64,000 bases of DNA from Ruminococcus sp. (GCA_017622925.1 JAGAQC010000039.1:27572-91571), one strand, 5' to 3'; counted from the stretch's first letter, positions 33,082 to 42,862 are shown. Notes: generated by a model not told the origin, from the sequence alone. Program-made: numbers and translations.

Positions 33082-35142
33082 ATGAAAAAGAAACTTATAC
33101 TTGACTCTATTGCAAAATGTGCAAAAGATTTCGAGAAGAAATTCTGTATGTCAAGGCGGACGACGAAAGCGTGCTGTCGCACGGTGAGGAGGACAACGCA
33201 GACAGACGGAATTTATTCCGAAAGACATTGTACATTTTGTAATAGGGGCAAGTATCTATCAATTGCATTGTGCCTTGCAATGACCGCTCCCCTTGCGGCT
33301 GTCTCTACCGCAAGCGCACTTGACCCGCCAAAGTACGGCGATGTCAATTGGGATTGGCAGCTTTCTATCGCCGATCTCGTCTGCATGAAAAATTATCTGC
33401 TCGGCAACTATGAAATGAACGTAAATCAGCTTTTCTACAACGATCTGAACAAGGACGGCTCGGTCGATGTTTTCGACTACATTCTTCTTGAAAAACTCAT
33501 AACGTCAGAAACAGGACAAGTACAAAAGACGTTCACACGCTCCGCCGATTCAATGGTTGACAGCACGCAGTACAGCAAGCACTACAACGGAGAAGCGGTA
33601 ATTCGTTCTGTTGATGAGCTGAGGGAGTATTTTCAGCCTACAAGCGTTATCTCCACAAGCGGAGAATGCTATATTTTCGAGGTAGCCTCGCAGGAGGTCA
33701 TAGACGATTTTCTTGAACGCTATGACGACAAGTTCTTTGCATGGAACGTTTTGCTGCTCAAATATCTGGGCGGCGTTGACCAATATACATATAAATCGGT
33801 ACAGTACGAGGGCGACGACCTTGTTATAGAATATTATGATTCAAGCGACCCGAATCTTACGTACTTCAATCCCCTGCCGCCGTATATCGCAGAAGTCGCC
33901 GTACCGAAAGGACTGCGCATGGACGGCGATATAATATGGAAAGAGGTTGACCGACCGCTGAAAACGACCGTTAAGACCGATTCAACAAACGCAGTTGAAA
34001 CAGAAGCGATAAGCCGGGCAATATCCGATAACGACCCTGTTGTTATCAAGTCCGCCGAGGAACTTGACGAGTTCGTTTCGGGCAAATTCAAGTCGGGAGT
34101 TGTAAAGTCCCTGAAAAACACATACAACGAAGCCTACTTTGAAAATAACGTCCTCGTTCTCGATATTTTTCAGCACGGCTATCGTGACGATTACGAAGTA
34201 TCGGTAACTGTTGAAAAAAGCGAACACGGCGATACTGTGCTGAAATATGACCGCGCTTTTATTAACGGATTTGTCGATAAGCAAACAGTCATTACTCAGG
34301 TCACTATCCCGAAAACGCAGTATTACGATATGTCTTTCAGGCGTGAGAAATCATGGGAACAGCGCACAAGCGTGGATCACATGGAATACGACATACATTC
34401 TATGCCGTCAGACGAGGAGTTTGTCAAAAATTATTCCAAAGAGGGACAATGGATAACGTCCGCCGAGGAAATGGACGAGTATCTTGCGGACTGTTTTACA
34501 GAAAAAGGACTTGAAATGTTCGGCGGCGCAGCTTCAAACATCGACTGGAATTCCAAAGCCGCTTACGTATGGCTTGACAGCGATATTATCGGCTCAACTC
34601 ACAAATTGGCATCGTCAGCTCAAAACGACGATGAGATCACTCTTAACTTTGCAAATCGTCATTCGCTGGGCTGTATGGGCGGTTCATTCCTGCGTATCTT
34701 AGAAGTAAACAAATGGCATGCAGGCAAGAAAATAACCGAGCGTAACTTTAATGTGGAGGACAGCTATCCAAGCACGGACGGCGAGAGCCTTTTACTGGAA
34801 TTTTCGCCCAATGATGACCGCGGCTACAACGAATACATTCCTATTCTTATAAATCAATACAGCTTCGGCGGCGTTGCTACGGCGGACGTTTACAAGCTGC
34901 GAACAGGCGGAGGTGCCGTTCAATTCAACGGATATGAGCTTATCGGAACTATTGAGCTTGAAAACGGCTATATGCCGTTCAGCGAGGACAGTTCTCCCGA
35001 ATATACCGAGACCGAGGACGGCAGGACTGTCTGCACAGCCGATAACTTCCGCGCGGAAATAACTCGTAACGGCGACGAAAAAAAGCTCACCATAAGCTAT
35101 ACCGTTGATAAGACCGAAAAAACCTGCGAATTTAATTTTTAA
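33082..35142 (+). CDS. Secreted dockerin protein with three repeated domains and a repeat-derived N-terminus, 686 aa
   Basis: Starts at 33082, 7 nt after GGAGG. The signal-peptide core lies unusually deep (LSIALCLAMTAPLAAVSTAS, 59-78). Residues about 9-55 are encoded by a copy of the structured repeat found elsewhere in this window, read in frame, giving a Cys/Arg-rich stretch (CMSRRTTKACCRTVRRTT). A dockerin follows (85-145: GDVNWDWQLSIADLV, NDLNKDGSVDVFDY). Then come three related domains of about 100 residues, each opening with a phrase like IRSVDELREYF, IKSAEELDEFV and ITSAEEMDEYL; their function is unknown. The C-terminus is a beta domain. It is followed 12 nt later by the serpin gene, so the two are probably co-transcribed. 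A shorter start after the repeat cannot be excluded. Confidence 0.78.
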   Translation: MKKKLILDSIAKCAKDFEKKFCMSRRTTKACCRTVRRTTQTDGIYSERHCTFCNRGKYLSIALCLAMTAPLAAVSTASALDPPKYGDVNWDWQLSIADLVCMKNYLLGNYEMNVNQLFYNDLNKDGSVDVFDYILLEKLITSETGQVQKTFTRSADSMVDSTQYSKHYNGEAVIRSVDELREYFQPTSVISTSGECYIFEVASQEVIDDFLERYDDKFFAWNVLLLKYLGGVDQYTYKSVQYEGDDLVIEYYDSSDPNLTYFNPLPPYIAEVAVPKGLRMDGDIIWKEVDRPLKTTVKTDSTNAVETEAISRAISDNDPVVIKSAEELDEFVSGKFKSGVVKSLKNTYNEAYFENNVLVLDIFQHGYRDDYEVSVTVEKSEHGDTVLKYDRAFINGFVDKQTVITQVTIPKTQYYDMSFRREKSWEQRTSVDHMEYDIHSMPSDEEFVKNYSKEGQWITSAEEMDEYLADCFTEKGLEMFGGAASNIDWNSKAAYVWLDSDIIGSTHKLASSAQNDDEITLNFANRHSLGCMGGSFLRILEVNKWHAGKKITERNFNVEDSYPSTDGESLLLEFSPNDDRGYNEYIPILINQYSFGGVATADVYKLRTGGGAVQFNGYELIGTIELENGYMPFSEDSSPEYTETEDGRTVCTADNFRAEITRNGDEKKLTISYTVDKTEKTCEFNF
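33107..33246. repeat. Structured inverted repeat inside the dockerin gene (degenerate copy)
   Basis: The ends CTATTGCAAAATGTGCAAA and TTGTACATTTTGTAATAG match the inner ends of the 157-bp copies at 37524 and 45957. The core is GACGAAAGC-GTGC-TGTC-GCAC-GGTGAGGAGGA, ending AACGCAGACAGACGGA. It is read through without stop in the frame of the dockerin protein. Confidence 0.8.
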
Positions 35143-35154
35143 GGAGAAATTATT

Positions 35155-37350
35155 ATGAACTTTAAACGAATTTTAGCGGCGGCTATGTGCCTTTGCATTA
35201 CCGCGCCTATGGCTGTCGGAACGCCTGTAAGTCTTGCTTCGGCGGTCACTGTTGACAACAGCGTAAAGACGGAGATTCACGATATTTACATGTACAAAAA
35301 TTACGGCGACCATGTGGAGATATGCGCCGTATCTACCACGTCCGAGGGGGATATTATCGTCCCCGAAACAATTGACGGAGTAACTGTTACAGACGTGGGC
35401 GAACACGGTCTTGCAGGAGCTTCAAAAATCACCTCGGTAACTCTGCCCGACACGGTGACTGTTATCGGCAAACAGGCGTTCTCAGGCTGTACCGCCCTCA
35501 AAACGGTCAACATACCCTCGGGAGTTACGGCTATAGGCGATGAAGCGTTCCTCAACTGCCTTTCACTTGAAAGTATCAAGCTGCCCGATAATTTAACGTC
35601 CATAGGAGTTCGCAGTTTTTATAACTGTCAGAAGCTTACAAAAATAGACGTTCCCGACAGCGTTTCGTCTATGGGAGAGGGCGCGTTTTCAAGCTGCACG
35701 GGACTTGAAAGCTTTAAAATTCCCTCGGCGGTCACGGCTTTAGCGGACACCGTACTTAACGGCTGCAAATCCATAACCGAGCTTACTCTGCCTAAAAATG
35801 TCGAAAAGATCGGCATGATGTCCCTGCCGTCAAGTTTGGATTACCTTACAATAGATAATCCCGATTTTGCAACGGATAATCTGCTGATGAATCTTAACAA
35901 AAATTGTGTGCTGGTTCTTCCGAAAGGCAGCAGCGTCATTGAATTTGCGCAGGAAAACGGCATTACATTTGAAGTCGGCATGCAATGTGTTGAAGTTCTC
36001 GGCGATGTCAATTACGATTGGGAGTTCACTATCGCAGACCTTGTAATGATGTCGGAGTACCTGCTCGGCAAAGGCTCGTTGGAAAGTTTTCAGCTTGGCG
36101 ATATGAACAACGACGGAGCTGTCGATGTTTACGACCTTGTTTTAATGAGACAGGAATACGTTATCGCTGCTCCCCAGACATACACCGCAACAAATCTCAG
36201 CAAGAGCGTTCAGGCAGCCGAGGTCAACGGTAAAGAAGCGGACGAGGAATTTATCCTCGGTCAGACAGACTTCGCCGTTTCGCTTTTCCAAAAGGAAGTC
36301 AAAGAGGGCGAAAACGTCATGATCTCCCCATATTCCGTTATGCAGGCTCTTGCCATGACCGCTAACGGCGCAGACGGCGGCACAAAAACCGAAATGGAAA
36401 ACGTCCTCGGCGGTATGCCGATGGATACGCTCAACGAATACCTTTACACTCAGAGAGTTTCGCAGTCCGATACGGAAAATTGCAGCCTTAAAACCGCAAA
36501 CTCCATATGGGCGAGAGATGGCAGGATAAAAGTTTTCCCCGAGTTTTTACAGAAAAACGCCGACTACTACGGCGCGGACGTTTTCAATGCGCCCTTTGAC
36601 GATACTACGGTCACGGACATCAATAACTGGGTAAACACCAACACCGACGAAATGATACCCGAGCTTATCGACACAATTGCCGATGATACGGTCATGTACC
36701 TTATCAACGCCGTCGCCTTTGAAGCCGAATGGGAGGAAAAGTACAAAAAAGACTCGATAGGCACTTACGATTTTACCGCCTTTGACGGAACAGTGCAGTC
36801 CCGTGAAATGATGAGTTCCTCCGAGAACTGCTTCATAAGCGACGAAAACTCCACAGGCTTCGTAAAGAATTACAAGGGCGGAAAATATGCCTTTGCGGCT
36901 ATACTCCCCAACGAGGGAATTTCCGTAAACGACTATATTTCGGGACTTACGGCTGAATCGTTCAATTCGCTTCTTGCAAACAGAAGTTACGAAAGGGTTT
37001 ACACAAGACTTCCCAAATTCAGCTATGAATACGACACCTCGCTCTATAATACCCTTGTTGATATGGGAATGCCCTCCGCTTTTAAGCCCGACGCTGATTT
37101 CACAAAACTCGGGGAGACCCTCACAGGTATGCTTTGCATAAGCGACGTTCTCCACAAAACATTTATTTCGGTTGACGAAGCCGGAACTAAAGCCGGAGCT
37201 GTTACTTCCGTTATAATGAGCGACTGTACGGCAGTACCGATACCTCCGATAGAGGTCATACTTGACCGCCCCTTTATTTACTGTATCTTTGATACGGAAA
37301 CAAATATTCCCGTATTTATCGGAACTGTAAACAGCATTCCCGAGAAATAA
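35155..37350 (+). CDS. Secreted LRR-dockerin-serpin fusion, 731 aa
   Basis: A signal peptide (1-30) is followed by BspA-type leucine-rich repeats (about 40-255; the phrase ITSVTLPDTVTVIGKQAFSG recurs), a type I dockerin (about 282-342; GDVNYDWEFTIADLV and GDMNNDGAVDVYDLV) and a complete serpin domain (about 360-727). The serpin part has NVMISPYSVMQALAMTANGA, NSIWARD, YLINAVAFEAEWEEKY, the hinge EAGTKAGAVTSV before a reactive loop (IMSDCTAVPIPP), and the end RPFIYCIFDTETNIPVFIG. Serpins trap serine or cysteine proteases; cellulosomal serpins are known in a few clostridia and are thought to protect the complex. The target depends on the loop residues, which I cannot assign to P1 with certainty. 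Follows the dockerin gene at 33082. Confidence 0.9.
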   Translation: MNFKRILAAAMCLCITAPMAVGTPVSLASAVTVDNSVKTEIHDIYMYKNYGDHVEICAVSTTSEGDIIVPETIDGVTVTDVGEHGLAGASKITSVTLPDTVTVIGKQAFSGCTALKTVNIPSGVTAIGDEAFLNCLSLESIKLPDNLTSIGVRSFYNCQKLTKIDVPDSVSSMGEGAFSSCTGLESFKIPSAVTALADTVLNGCKSITELTLPKNVEKIGMMSLPSSLDYLTIDNPDFATDNLLMNLNKNCVLVLPKGSSVIEFAQENGITFEVGMQCVEVLGDVNYDWEFTIADLVMMSEYLLGKGSLESFQLGDMNNDGAVDVYDLVLMRQEYVIAAPQTYTATNLSKSVQAAEVNGKEADEEFILGQTDFAVSLFQKEVKEGENVMISPYSVMQALAMTANGADGGTKTEMENVLGGMPMDTLNEYLYTQRVSQSDTENCSLKTANSIWARDGRIKVFPEFLQKNADYYGADVFNAPFDDTTVTDINNWVNTNTDEMIPELIDTIADDTVMYLINAVAFEAEWEEKYKKDSIGTYDFTAFDGTVQSREMMSSSENCFISDENSTGFVKNYKGGKYAFAAILPNEGISVNDYISGLTAESFNSLLANRSYERVYTRLPKFSYEYDTSLYNTLVDMGMPSAFKPDADFTKLGETLTGMLCISDVLHKTFISVDEAGTKAGAVTSVIMSDCTAVPIPPIEVILDRPFIYCIFDTETNIPVFIGTVNSIPEK

Positions 37351-37523
37351 TAATCAATTTATAAATGAGTATTTTTTTCACAAATTACAAAAACTGACAG
37401 CCTTTAGCTTTTAGCTTTTAGCTTTAAAAGACACCGATTGCTAACGGCTAAGGGCTAACAGCTAACGGCTTTATGCTGTAAATCAATGATATTAAGCAGA
37501 TAACTGCACGATCTGCTTTAATA

Positions 37524-37680
37524 TACTCGCCGCTATTGCAAAATATACAAAGAATGCTGAACAGAAAATTCGTATGTCAAGGAAGATGACGAAAGCATAC
37601 TTGCTGTATGGTGAGGAAGATGACGCAGACAGACGGATTTTATGGCAGCATTACTGTATATTTTGCAATAGCGGTGAGTA
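37524..37680. repeat. Structured inverted repeat, 157 bp (TACTCGCCGC type)
   Basis: The ends TACTCGCCGCTATTGCAAAA and TTTTGCAATAGCGGTGAGTA are inverted. Inside, AATGCTG/CAGCATT and AAAATTCGTATGTC pair with the other side, and the tip is GACGAAAGC-ATAC-TTGCT-GTAT-GGTGAGGAAGA. It lies between the serpin gene and the transglutaminase gene. Directly before it is an A/G/C/T-simple stretch of AGCTTTTAGC and GCTAACGGC repeats (about 37400-37470). Confidence 0.85.
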
Positions 37681-37705
37681 AATATTCCTTTTGGGTGACA
37701 AATCA

Positions 37706-37738
37706 GAAAAAACCGTATCACTTGTGATACGGCTTTTT
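37706..37738. terminator. Bidirectional terminator between convergent operons
   Basis: CCGTATCAC (37713-37721) and GTGATACGG (37724-37732) with AAAAAA on the left and CTTTTT on the right. It stands 6 nt from the stop of the transglutaminase gene on the minus strand. Confidence 0.85.
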
Positions 37739-37743
37739 CATTA

Positions 37744-40437
37744 TTATATAAGACATGCAATAAGTTTAAGATAAATTTTTCCGATAAATGAGGTTCTATT
37801 GCAGATATTTTTTGACATATCCGCAACAAAGCTTTGGCATTTTGCCATTTCGTCATTTTCGGGAGGAATATCCGAGAACGCCGCGCGCAAGGAAACGTCC
37901 ATAAATTCTCGGAAGCTGTCCTTGGGGAAATACACTCCGCTGCATCTTGCTTCGGTATATTCGGCAAAGTCCATATACTTCATTTCGTCACGCTTTATCT
38001 TCACAAATCCGAGCAGCTTTTCCGCATAAGCGTACATGTAACTTGCCCGTTCAGCCGCCGAACCCTCGCTGAAACGTTTTTTCCTGATATACAGCGTAAG
38101 TCTGCGCCTGATAATTACCAGCATTACCAAAGCGGCAGCCGTGAGAATAGAATATATAACATACTTTACGGACTGCGGCAGCTTAACTCCGCCGCCTCCT
38201 CTGCCGATGCCGCCCGAAAGTCCCGTACCCAACGATGTGACCTGAACTGTTGTATTGACCGCCTCAGCTCCGCTTGCGGTGGTCGTTGACGGTTGTGAAT
38301 CATCGTGAGTTGTACTCGGGTCAGGCTGAGCCTCGGGAGCTGTGGTCGTTTCGGTGTTTTCCGTGGGAACTTCCGCTTCCGTAGTCGGCGTGGTATCTAT
38401 GGACTGACTTGTATAGCCTGCCGTGAACTCAAAAGGCACCCAACCGTAGCCGCTGAGATAGACCTCTATCCATGCGTGGCTGCGGTTATCTTTTACTTCT
38501 ATCGTGTATGAGCCGTCGGCGTTCTTGGTATCGTTGTTGAAATCGTCCCCCACAAGCACATACCCCGTAGCATAACGAGCCGGAATACCTGCCATTCTTG
38601 CGAGAATAACTCCCGAAGTCGCATAGTGCGTGCAGTAGCCCTTGTTGTTTTCAAGGAGGAAGTAATTGACAAAATCCCTGTTTCTCGGAGTTTTACCGGG
38701 ATGCAGAGAGTATTCCGCCATTTCTGCCACCTGCGATCTCAGCGCATGAAGTATTTGAAGCTGATCTACAGCTACCACCGCCTGATCTGAAACTGAAAGT
38801 ATATCTGCGAACGCCTCGCGAACCTCGTCCATATTCGTATCATCGGGGAGCTGAAGATAATGGTCGTAAACGAAATTTTCGTACTCCTCCTGTATCAGCT
38901 CGGTCATGATAAGGGGCGGATTACTGTACATAAGCTCCATATTCGGCGGCAATTCGGAATCTATAGAAAGATAATCGTCGTAGTCCATCAGCCCTTTAGC
39001 CTGACCGTAGCCTGTAATTGTATCTCTCCATTCTTCATCGGTGATGTTATCGAGGGCATATACGTTTCTTACGGGTTTATCGAGCATCTGAGCGATCAAT
39101 TCCGCGTCTACACGGCTGAATTTATAGGAAAACTCGTTCTTGTTCCGATTTTTTGAAGAAACGTCGCTGTCATGATTGTATACAAGTCCGCCTATATTGT
39201 CCGAACCGTATGGAGCGAAACTCCTGTTTCCCTTTAGCGAAGAATCTATCCAGATAGTGTACTCCGTATCGTTTATGTCAAATATTTTATTAAAGCGATA
39301 GGGGAAATCCTGCGGATAAGTATTATACGTCTTGAAATCCGAAAAAACAGGGTCGCTGTAAGCCGTTTGGGAAAGGGGCAGCCACTCGTTATCCCGATAA
39401 ACAGAGCCTGTGTATTCTTTAAGATATATAGCTCCGCTGAACTTTTGGTCAAGCGTGATAGTCATGTCCGTTCTGTCCTTGTATTTCATTGAAGCTATGT
39501 TTCCGAGCTTATGCGTTTCCATTTTGAACGTGAAGCCGAAAGCCGCTGTAAGGTTTGAAATGCTGTCGGCAAGATTTTCTATTGAAAAGGAATTTACGGC
39601 GTCCCTTATTTCGATACGCTTCTGATTGATCTCCTCGCTTCTTTTGTAGCCTGTAAGCTTCATTCCGCCTGCGGCAAGACCTGCCGAGAGCATGACGAGA
39701 AGTATAAGGTATACTCCGCATTTTTCCGTTACCTTTAGCCGCATCTGCCTTTTTGGGAAAAACAGGTTTTCCTTGCGGACGAATCCGCCGTTTCCGCCCG
39801 AGTATTCGCCCATATCAATGGTACTCATGCCGAAACATGCTATGAGAAAGCCTATCGCCATCATTCCCCAGAAGATATTGACCTCCAAGCCGTTGTACAT
39901 TCCTATTTCAAGTATGGGGAAAACCGCAATAAGCGGCGGCAGAGGGTGAGGGTGATATATTGTGAATATGTATATCACCAAGGCAAGCACCCATGCGCCG
40001 AGTATGAAAAATGTCGTTACGGAATCCTTTTCCAGTTTGTCGTCAAGAAATTTGTAGTAGTTTATTTCGGTATGGTATGAAGCGCGGTAAATAATGTTGT
40101 AAACGAATTTATACCCCATAGCCACGGAGTCCATTACTCTCCAGAGAGCCGCGCCTCCTGCGCCTATAGTTATGATTATGAGCCACAGAGCGTTTTTTCC
40201 CATAAGAGACAGCAGAATGTATATCGCAGAAAAAACGGCTGCTGAGGTCAAAAGAGCGGTATGGCTGTACTTGAAATCAAACATGCACAGAAATACCATA
40301 ATGGTCGAAACATAGCCTGCAAGAGCGATAAACACAGCTTCGATGCGTCTGAGGTTTATATGCTTTGCTTTGACGGACATTACAATACTGTCGCATACCG
40401 TAATACCGCTGGTGTTCGGGAGCTTTTTTTTCTTCAT
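37744..40437 (-). CDS. Membrane transglutaminase-like protein, 897 aa
   Basis: Six to seven membrane spans at the N-terminus (about 30-245), a large outer region with a transglutaminase/protease-like domain (about 590-680; the catalytic Cys in GYCTHYATSGVILARMAGI, PARYATGYVLV, and His in SHAWIEVYLSGYGWVPFE), a Thr/Pro-rich linker (about 685-735), one more membrane span (about 750-772) and a cytoplasmic tail with a DUF4129-like look. It is the third gene of the MoxR/DUF58/transglutaminase module. The module's function is unsettled; members have been linked to protein maturation and surface processes. Start at 40437 with GAGGT inside the end of the DUF58 gene. Confidence 0.87.
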   Translation of the reverse strand: MKKKKLPNTSGITVCDSIVMSVKAKHINLRRIEAVFIALAGYVSTIMVFLCMFDFKYSHTALLTSAAVFSAIYILLSLMGKNALWLIIITIGAGGAALWRVMDSVAMGYKFVYNIIYRASYHTEINYYKFLDDKLEKDSVTTFFILGAWVLALVIYIFTIYHPHPLPPLIAVFPILEIGMYNGLEVNIFWGMMAIGFLIACFGMSTIDMGEYSGGNGGFVRKENLFFPKRQMRLKVTEKCGVYLILLVMLSAGLAAGGMKLTGYKRSEEINQKRIEIRDAVNSFSIENLADSISNLTAAFGFTFKMETHKLGNIASMKYKDRTDMTITLDQKFSGAIYLKEYTGSVYRDNEWLPLSQTAYSDPVFSDFKTYNTYPQDFPYRFNKIFDINDTEYTIWIDSSLKGNRSFAPYGSDNIGGLVYNHDSDVSSKNRNKNEFSYKFSRVDAELIAQMLDKPVRNVYALDNITDEEWRDTITGYGQAKGLMDYDDYLSIDSELPPNMELMYSNPPLIMTELIQEEYENFVYDHYLQLPDDTNMDEVREAFADILSVSDQAVVAVDQLQILHALRSQVAEMAEYSLHPGKTPRNRDFVNYFLLENNKGYCTHYATSGVILARMAGIPARYATGYVLVGDDFNNDTKNADGSYTIEVKDNRSHAWIEVYLSGYGWVPFEFTAGYTSQSIDTTPTTEAEVPTENTETTTAPEAQPDPSTTHDDSQPSTTTASGAEAVNTTVQVTSLGTGLSGGIGRGGGGVKLPQSVKYVIYSILTAAALVMLVIIRRRLTLYIRKKRFSEGSAAERASYMYAYAEKLLGFVKIKRDEMKYMDFAEYTEARCSGVYFPKDSFREFMDVSLRAAFSDIPPENDEMAKCQSFVADMSKNICNRTSFIGKIYLKLIACLI

Positions 40438-40443
40438 ACTGCA

Positions 40444-41637
40444 CTATACCTCTATGTCTTTGATAGATGATGTAATTCTGCCGATAACGACGGGGGTAAC
40501 GCTTACGCCCGAATAGCATGAGGGAAGCTCCTCCGCCTCATGGGGAGAGGTAACGACCACTATCGCATTTTTTATATCGGCGTCAATGTTTTCGTCGATA
40601 AATTCCATGACCGAGTTATCGGGAGCTGATGTTACAAATATAAACGATGACAAAGAAAGATTGTTATTCTCGATAAAATAATTCTCGGGCGGTTCGCATA
40701 ACAGATTGGCGTTAAGGGAAAGTATCAGTTCGCGAACGGTCTCAGCAAGAGAATCGTGGTCGGAAATGCTTTTTTCAATAAAAGACTCCGACTTTCCGTC
40801 ATAGTATATTATCGTATGGATACGCTCGTTGTCGATCATAAAACGGGACACGGAAACAAAAGTCTCCACAAGGGTATCGAATACGGGCAGGGTCAATTCG
40901 GGTCTGACAGAACATTTAAGGTTAAGAAAAAGAGTGCAGGGAATGTCAACCGGCAGACTGTAATCCTTTACGATAAACTCGTCCTTTTTGGAACTGAGCT
41001 TCCAATGTATCCTGTTCAGCTTGTCTCCGGGATTGTACCCTCTGAGGTCGAAAACCTCCGACGGGTCGTCGCCGGGCTTATGTTCGGAAAACACGCTGCT
41101 TTCCTCGTTCACCCTGTCCGTGAAGCATACCTGACCGCTTATTTCGTGTCCCTCGGGCATGACCGCAATTTCGGTATGGATATTTTTCCCGACCGTGAAC
41201 CTGAAAAGTCTGAGGGGATCGTAAATACTTATCCCCTTACATCGGACGGTAACGATGCCGCAAAACTTAGAGCTTAACTGAAAAGAAACGCTCTGTTCGT
41301 TCCGTGCCTGTATCGGCATAAGCAGGACAAAGCTGCTTGCCTCGCTGTTGAAAATGTTGCAGTATTCAATATGCGCTTCAGCCTTGCCTATAGGGAAAAC
41401 GCTGCGGTTGACGATCCTTATCTGAATGGGGAAGTTTTCGTTTTTTGCGACCGTATCGTTTTTCAGCGCAAATTCCGCCGATATATTCTTTTTTGTTATG
41501 TAAGTTGTCACGAACATCACTACGGGTATCATAAGCATGGCGATAAGAAGCACGAGCGCAAAGTCCCACAGATACATAATGTAAAAAACGGCGCATATGA
41601 TTATAATGACCGCAAAAAATATTTTTACCAGAAGCAT
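40444..41637 (-). CDS. DUF58 family protein, 397 aa
   Basis: Two membrane segments at the N-terminus (about 5-45), then a beta-rich region and the DUF58 signature (GDDPSEVFDLRGYNPGDKLN and RIHWKLSSKKDEFIVKDY). The C-terminal half has a von Willebrand A-like pattern. The partner of MoxR ATPases, it is likely a membrane-side scaffold whose assembly they control. Its start at 41637 is 9 nt after moxR and it ends 7 nt before the transglutaminase gene. Confidence 0.9.
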   Translation of the reverse strand: MLLVKIFFAVIIIICAVFYIMYLWDFALVLLIAMLMIPVVMFVTTYITKKNISAEFALKNDTVAKNENFPIQIRIVNRSVFPIGKAEAHIEYCNIFNSEASSFVLLMPIQARNEQSVSFQLSSKFCGIVTVRCKGISIYDPLRLFRFTVGKNIHTEIAVMPEGHEISGQVCFTDRVNEESSVFSEHKPGDDPSEVFDLRGYNPGDKLNRIHWKLSSKKDEFIVKDYSLPVDIPCTLFLNLKCSVRPELTLPVFDTLVETFVSVSRFMIDNERIHTIIYYDGKSESFIEKSISDHDSLAETVRELILSLNANLLCEPPENYFIENNNLSLSSFIFVTSAPDNSVMEFIDENIDADIKNAIVVVTSPHEAEELPSCYSGVSVTPVVIGRITSSIKDIEV

Positions 41638-41645
41638 AGCGCGCC

Positions 41646-42599
41646 TTAACCCTCGGAAATTCCCGGAGCGGGAACATTCTTGATAATATCGCTTATAATA
41701 TCCGACGATGAAGCGTCGGAAAGCTTCGCCTTTGAGCTGAGTATAAGACGATGCTCAAAAACGTCCTGACAGATATATGCAACGTCGTCGGGAATAACGT
41801 AATCACGTCCCATAGCGGCGGCAATGCCCTTTGAGATCTGCATCAGCGCAAGCGTACCTCTCGGACTTACGCCGAGCTTTATCAAAGGGTGATTTCTTGT
41901 AGCGGCGGAAAGCCGTACAATATATTCGTATACCCTGTCGTCAACATAAACAGAAGCGATATGCTCCTGAAGCTCGCTGATGATACGGGCGTTTGCCACA
42001 GGTTCGACAGCCTCCAGCGGAGCGGCGTTGAATTTTGCCTTTAAAATCGAGACTTCATCTTCAAATTCGGGATAGCCCATGCTAAGCTTGATCATAAAAC
42101 GGTCAAGCTGCGAATCGGGAAGATTATGAGTACCTGCCGAACCGATAGGGTTCTGCGTTGCGATGACTGTATAAGGCTCAGGGAGCTTGTATGTATTTCC
42201 ATCGACCGTAATGCTTTTTTCCTCCATAAGCTCAAGCAGGGCGGACTGCGTTTTGCTGGAGGTACGGTTTATCTCGTCCGCAAGAAAGAGGTTGCAGAAA
42301 GCAACGCCCGGACGGAACTCAAACGTATTCTTTATCTTATTGTATACAGAAAAGCCCGTAACATCGGACGGAAGAACGTCCGGCGTGAACTGCATACGAT
42401 TATGCTCCAGAGACAGAGCCTTTGAGAAAGCAAGGGCAAGAGTAGTCTTTCCGACGCCCGGTATGTCCTCGATAAGGATATGTCCCTTGCAGAGGATAGC
42501 GAGCAGGGTCTTGATAATTATAGAATCCTTTCCTATAACTGCCTTTTTGACTTCTGAAACTATGTCGTTGATTTGCTTTGCGTAATAAGAATTGTTCAT
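41646..42599 (-). CDS. MoxR-type AAA+ ATPase, 317 aa
   Basis: Chaperone-like ATPase. Walker A is GVGKTTLALA in IEDIPGVGKTTLAL, Walker B LFLADEINR, then RTSSKTQSALLELMEEK, the sensor TQNPIGSAGTHNLPDSQLDR and the C-terminal SPRGTLALMQ. First gene of the MoxR/DUF58/transglutaminase operon. Start at 42599, 7 nt after GGAG. A promoter lies about 90 nt upstream. Confidence 0.92.
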   Translation of the reverse strand: MNNSYYAKQINDIVSEVKKAVIGKDSIIIKTLLAILCKGHILIEDIPGVGKTTLALAFSKALSLEHNRMQFTPDVLPSDVTGFSVYNKIKNTFEFRPGVAFCNLFLADEINRTSSKTQSALLELMEEKSITVDGNTYKLPEPYTVIATQNPIGSAGTHNLPDSQLDRFMIKLSMGYPEFEDEVSILKAKFNAAPLEAVEPVANARIISELQEHIASVYVDDRVYEYIVRLSAATRNHPLIKLGVSPRGTLALMQISKGIAAAMGRDYVIPDDVAYICQDVFEHRLILSSKAKLSDASSSDIISDIIKNVPAPGISEG

Positions 42600-42686
42600 A
42601 TTGAATCTCCTGTACTTTTGTCGTAGAATCAGATCTTCTCGGAAAACGGGAGGTCTGTTATAGCAGATAACTGCGCATACATTTAT

Positions 42687-42715
42687 ATTATACCATTGAT
42701 AGAATATTTTTGCAA
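42687..42715 (-). promoter_or_regulatory. Sigma-A promoter of the MoxR operon
   Basis: TTGCAA (42715-42710), 17-nt spacer, TATAAT (42692-42687). Confidence 0.75.
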
Positions 42716-42738
42716 GTATAAATTGAAAAAAAACTATA

Positions 42739-42802
42739 AGAACTTGTATTCAACAAAATTATGCTCAAAAATCCGCACACACAATCTATGAATACAAGTT
42801 CT
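42739..42802. repeat. Short inverted repeat (AGAACTTGTATTCA ends)
   Basis: AGAACTTGTATTCA and TGAATACAAGTTCT at the ends, enclosing AAATTATGCTCAAAAATCCG, a stretch found inside the AGAGCCTGTTCAG repeats (16587, 42863). Looks like a short relative with new ends. Confidence 0.7.
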
Positions 42803-42862
42803 AAAAATCATTCCCCTCCTGTATAATTGCTCATGCAGGAAGGGAATATTAAGGAGGTATTG

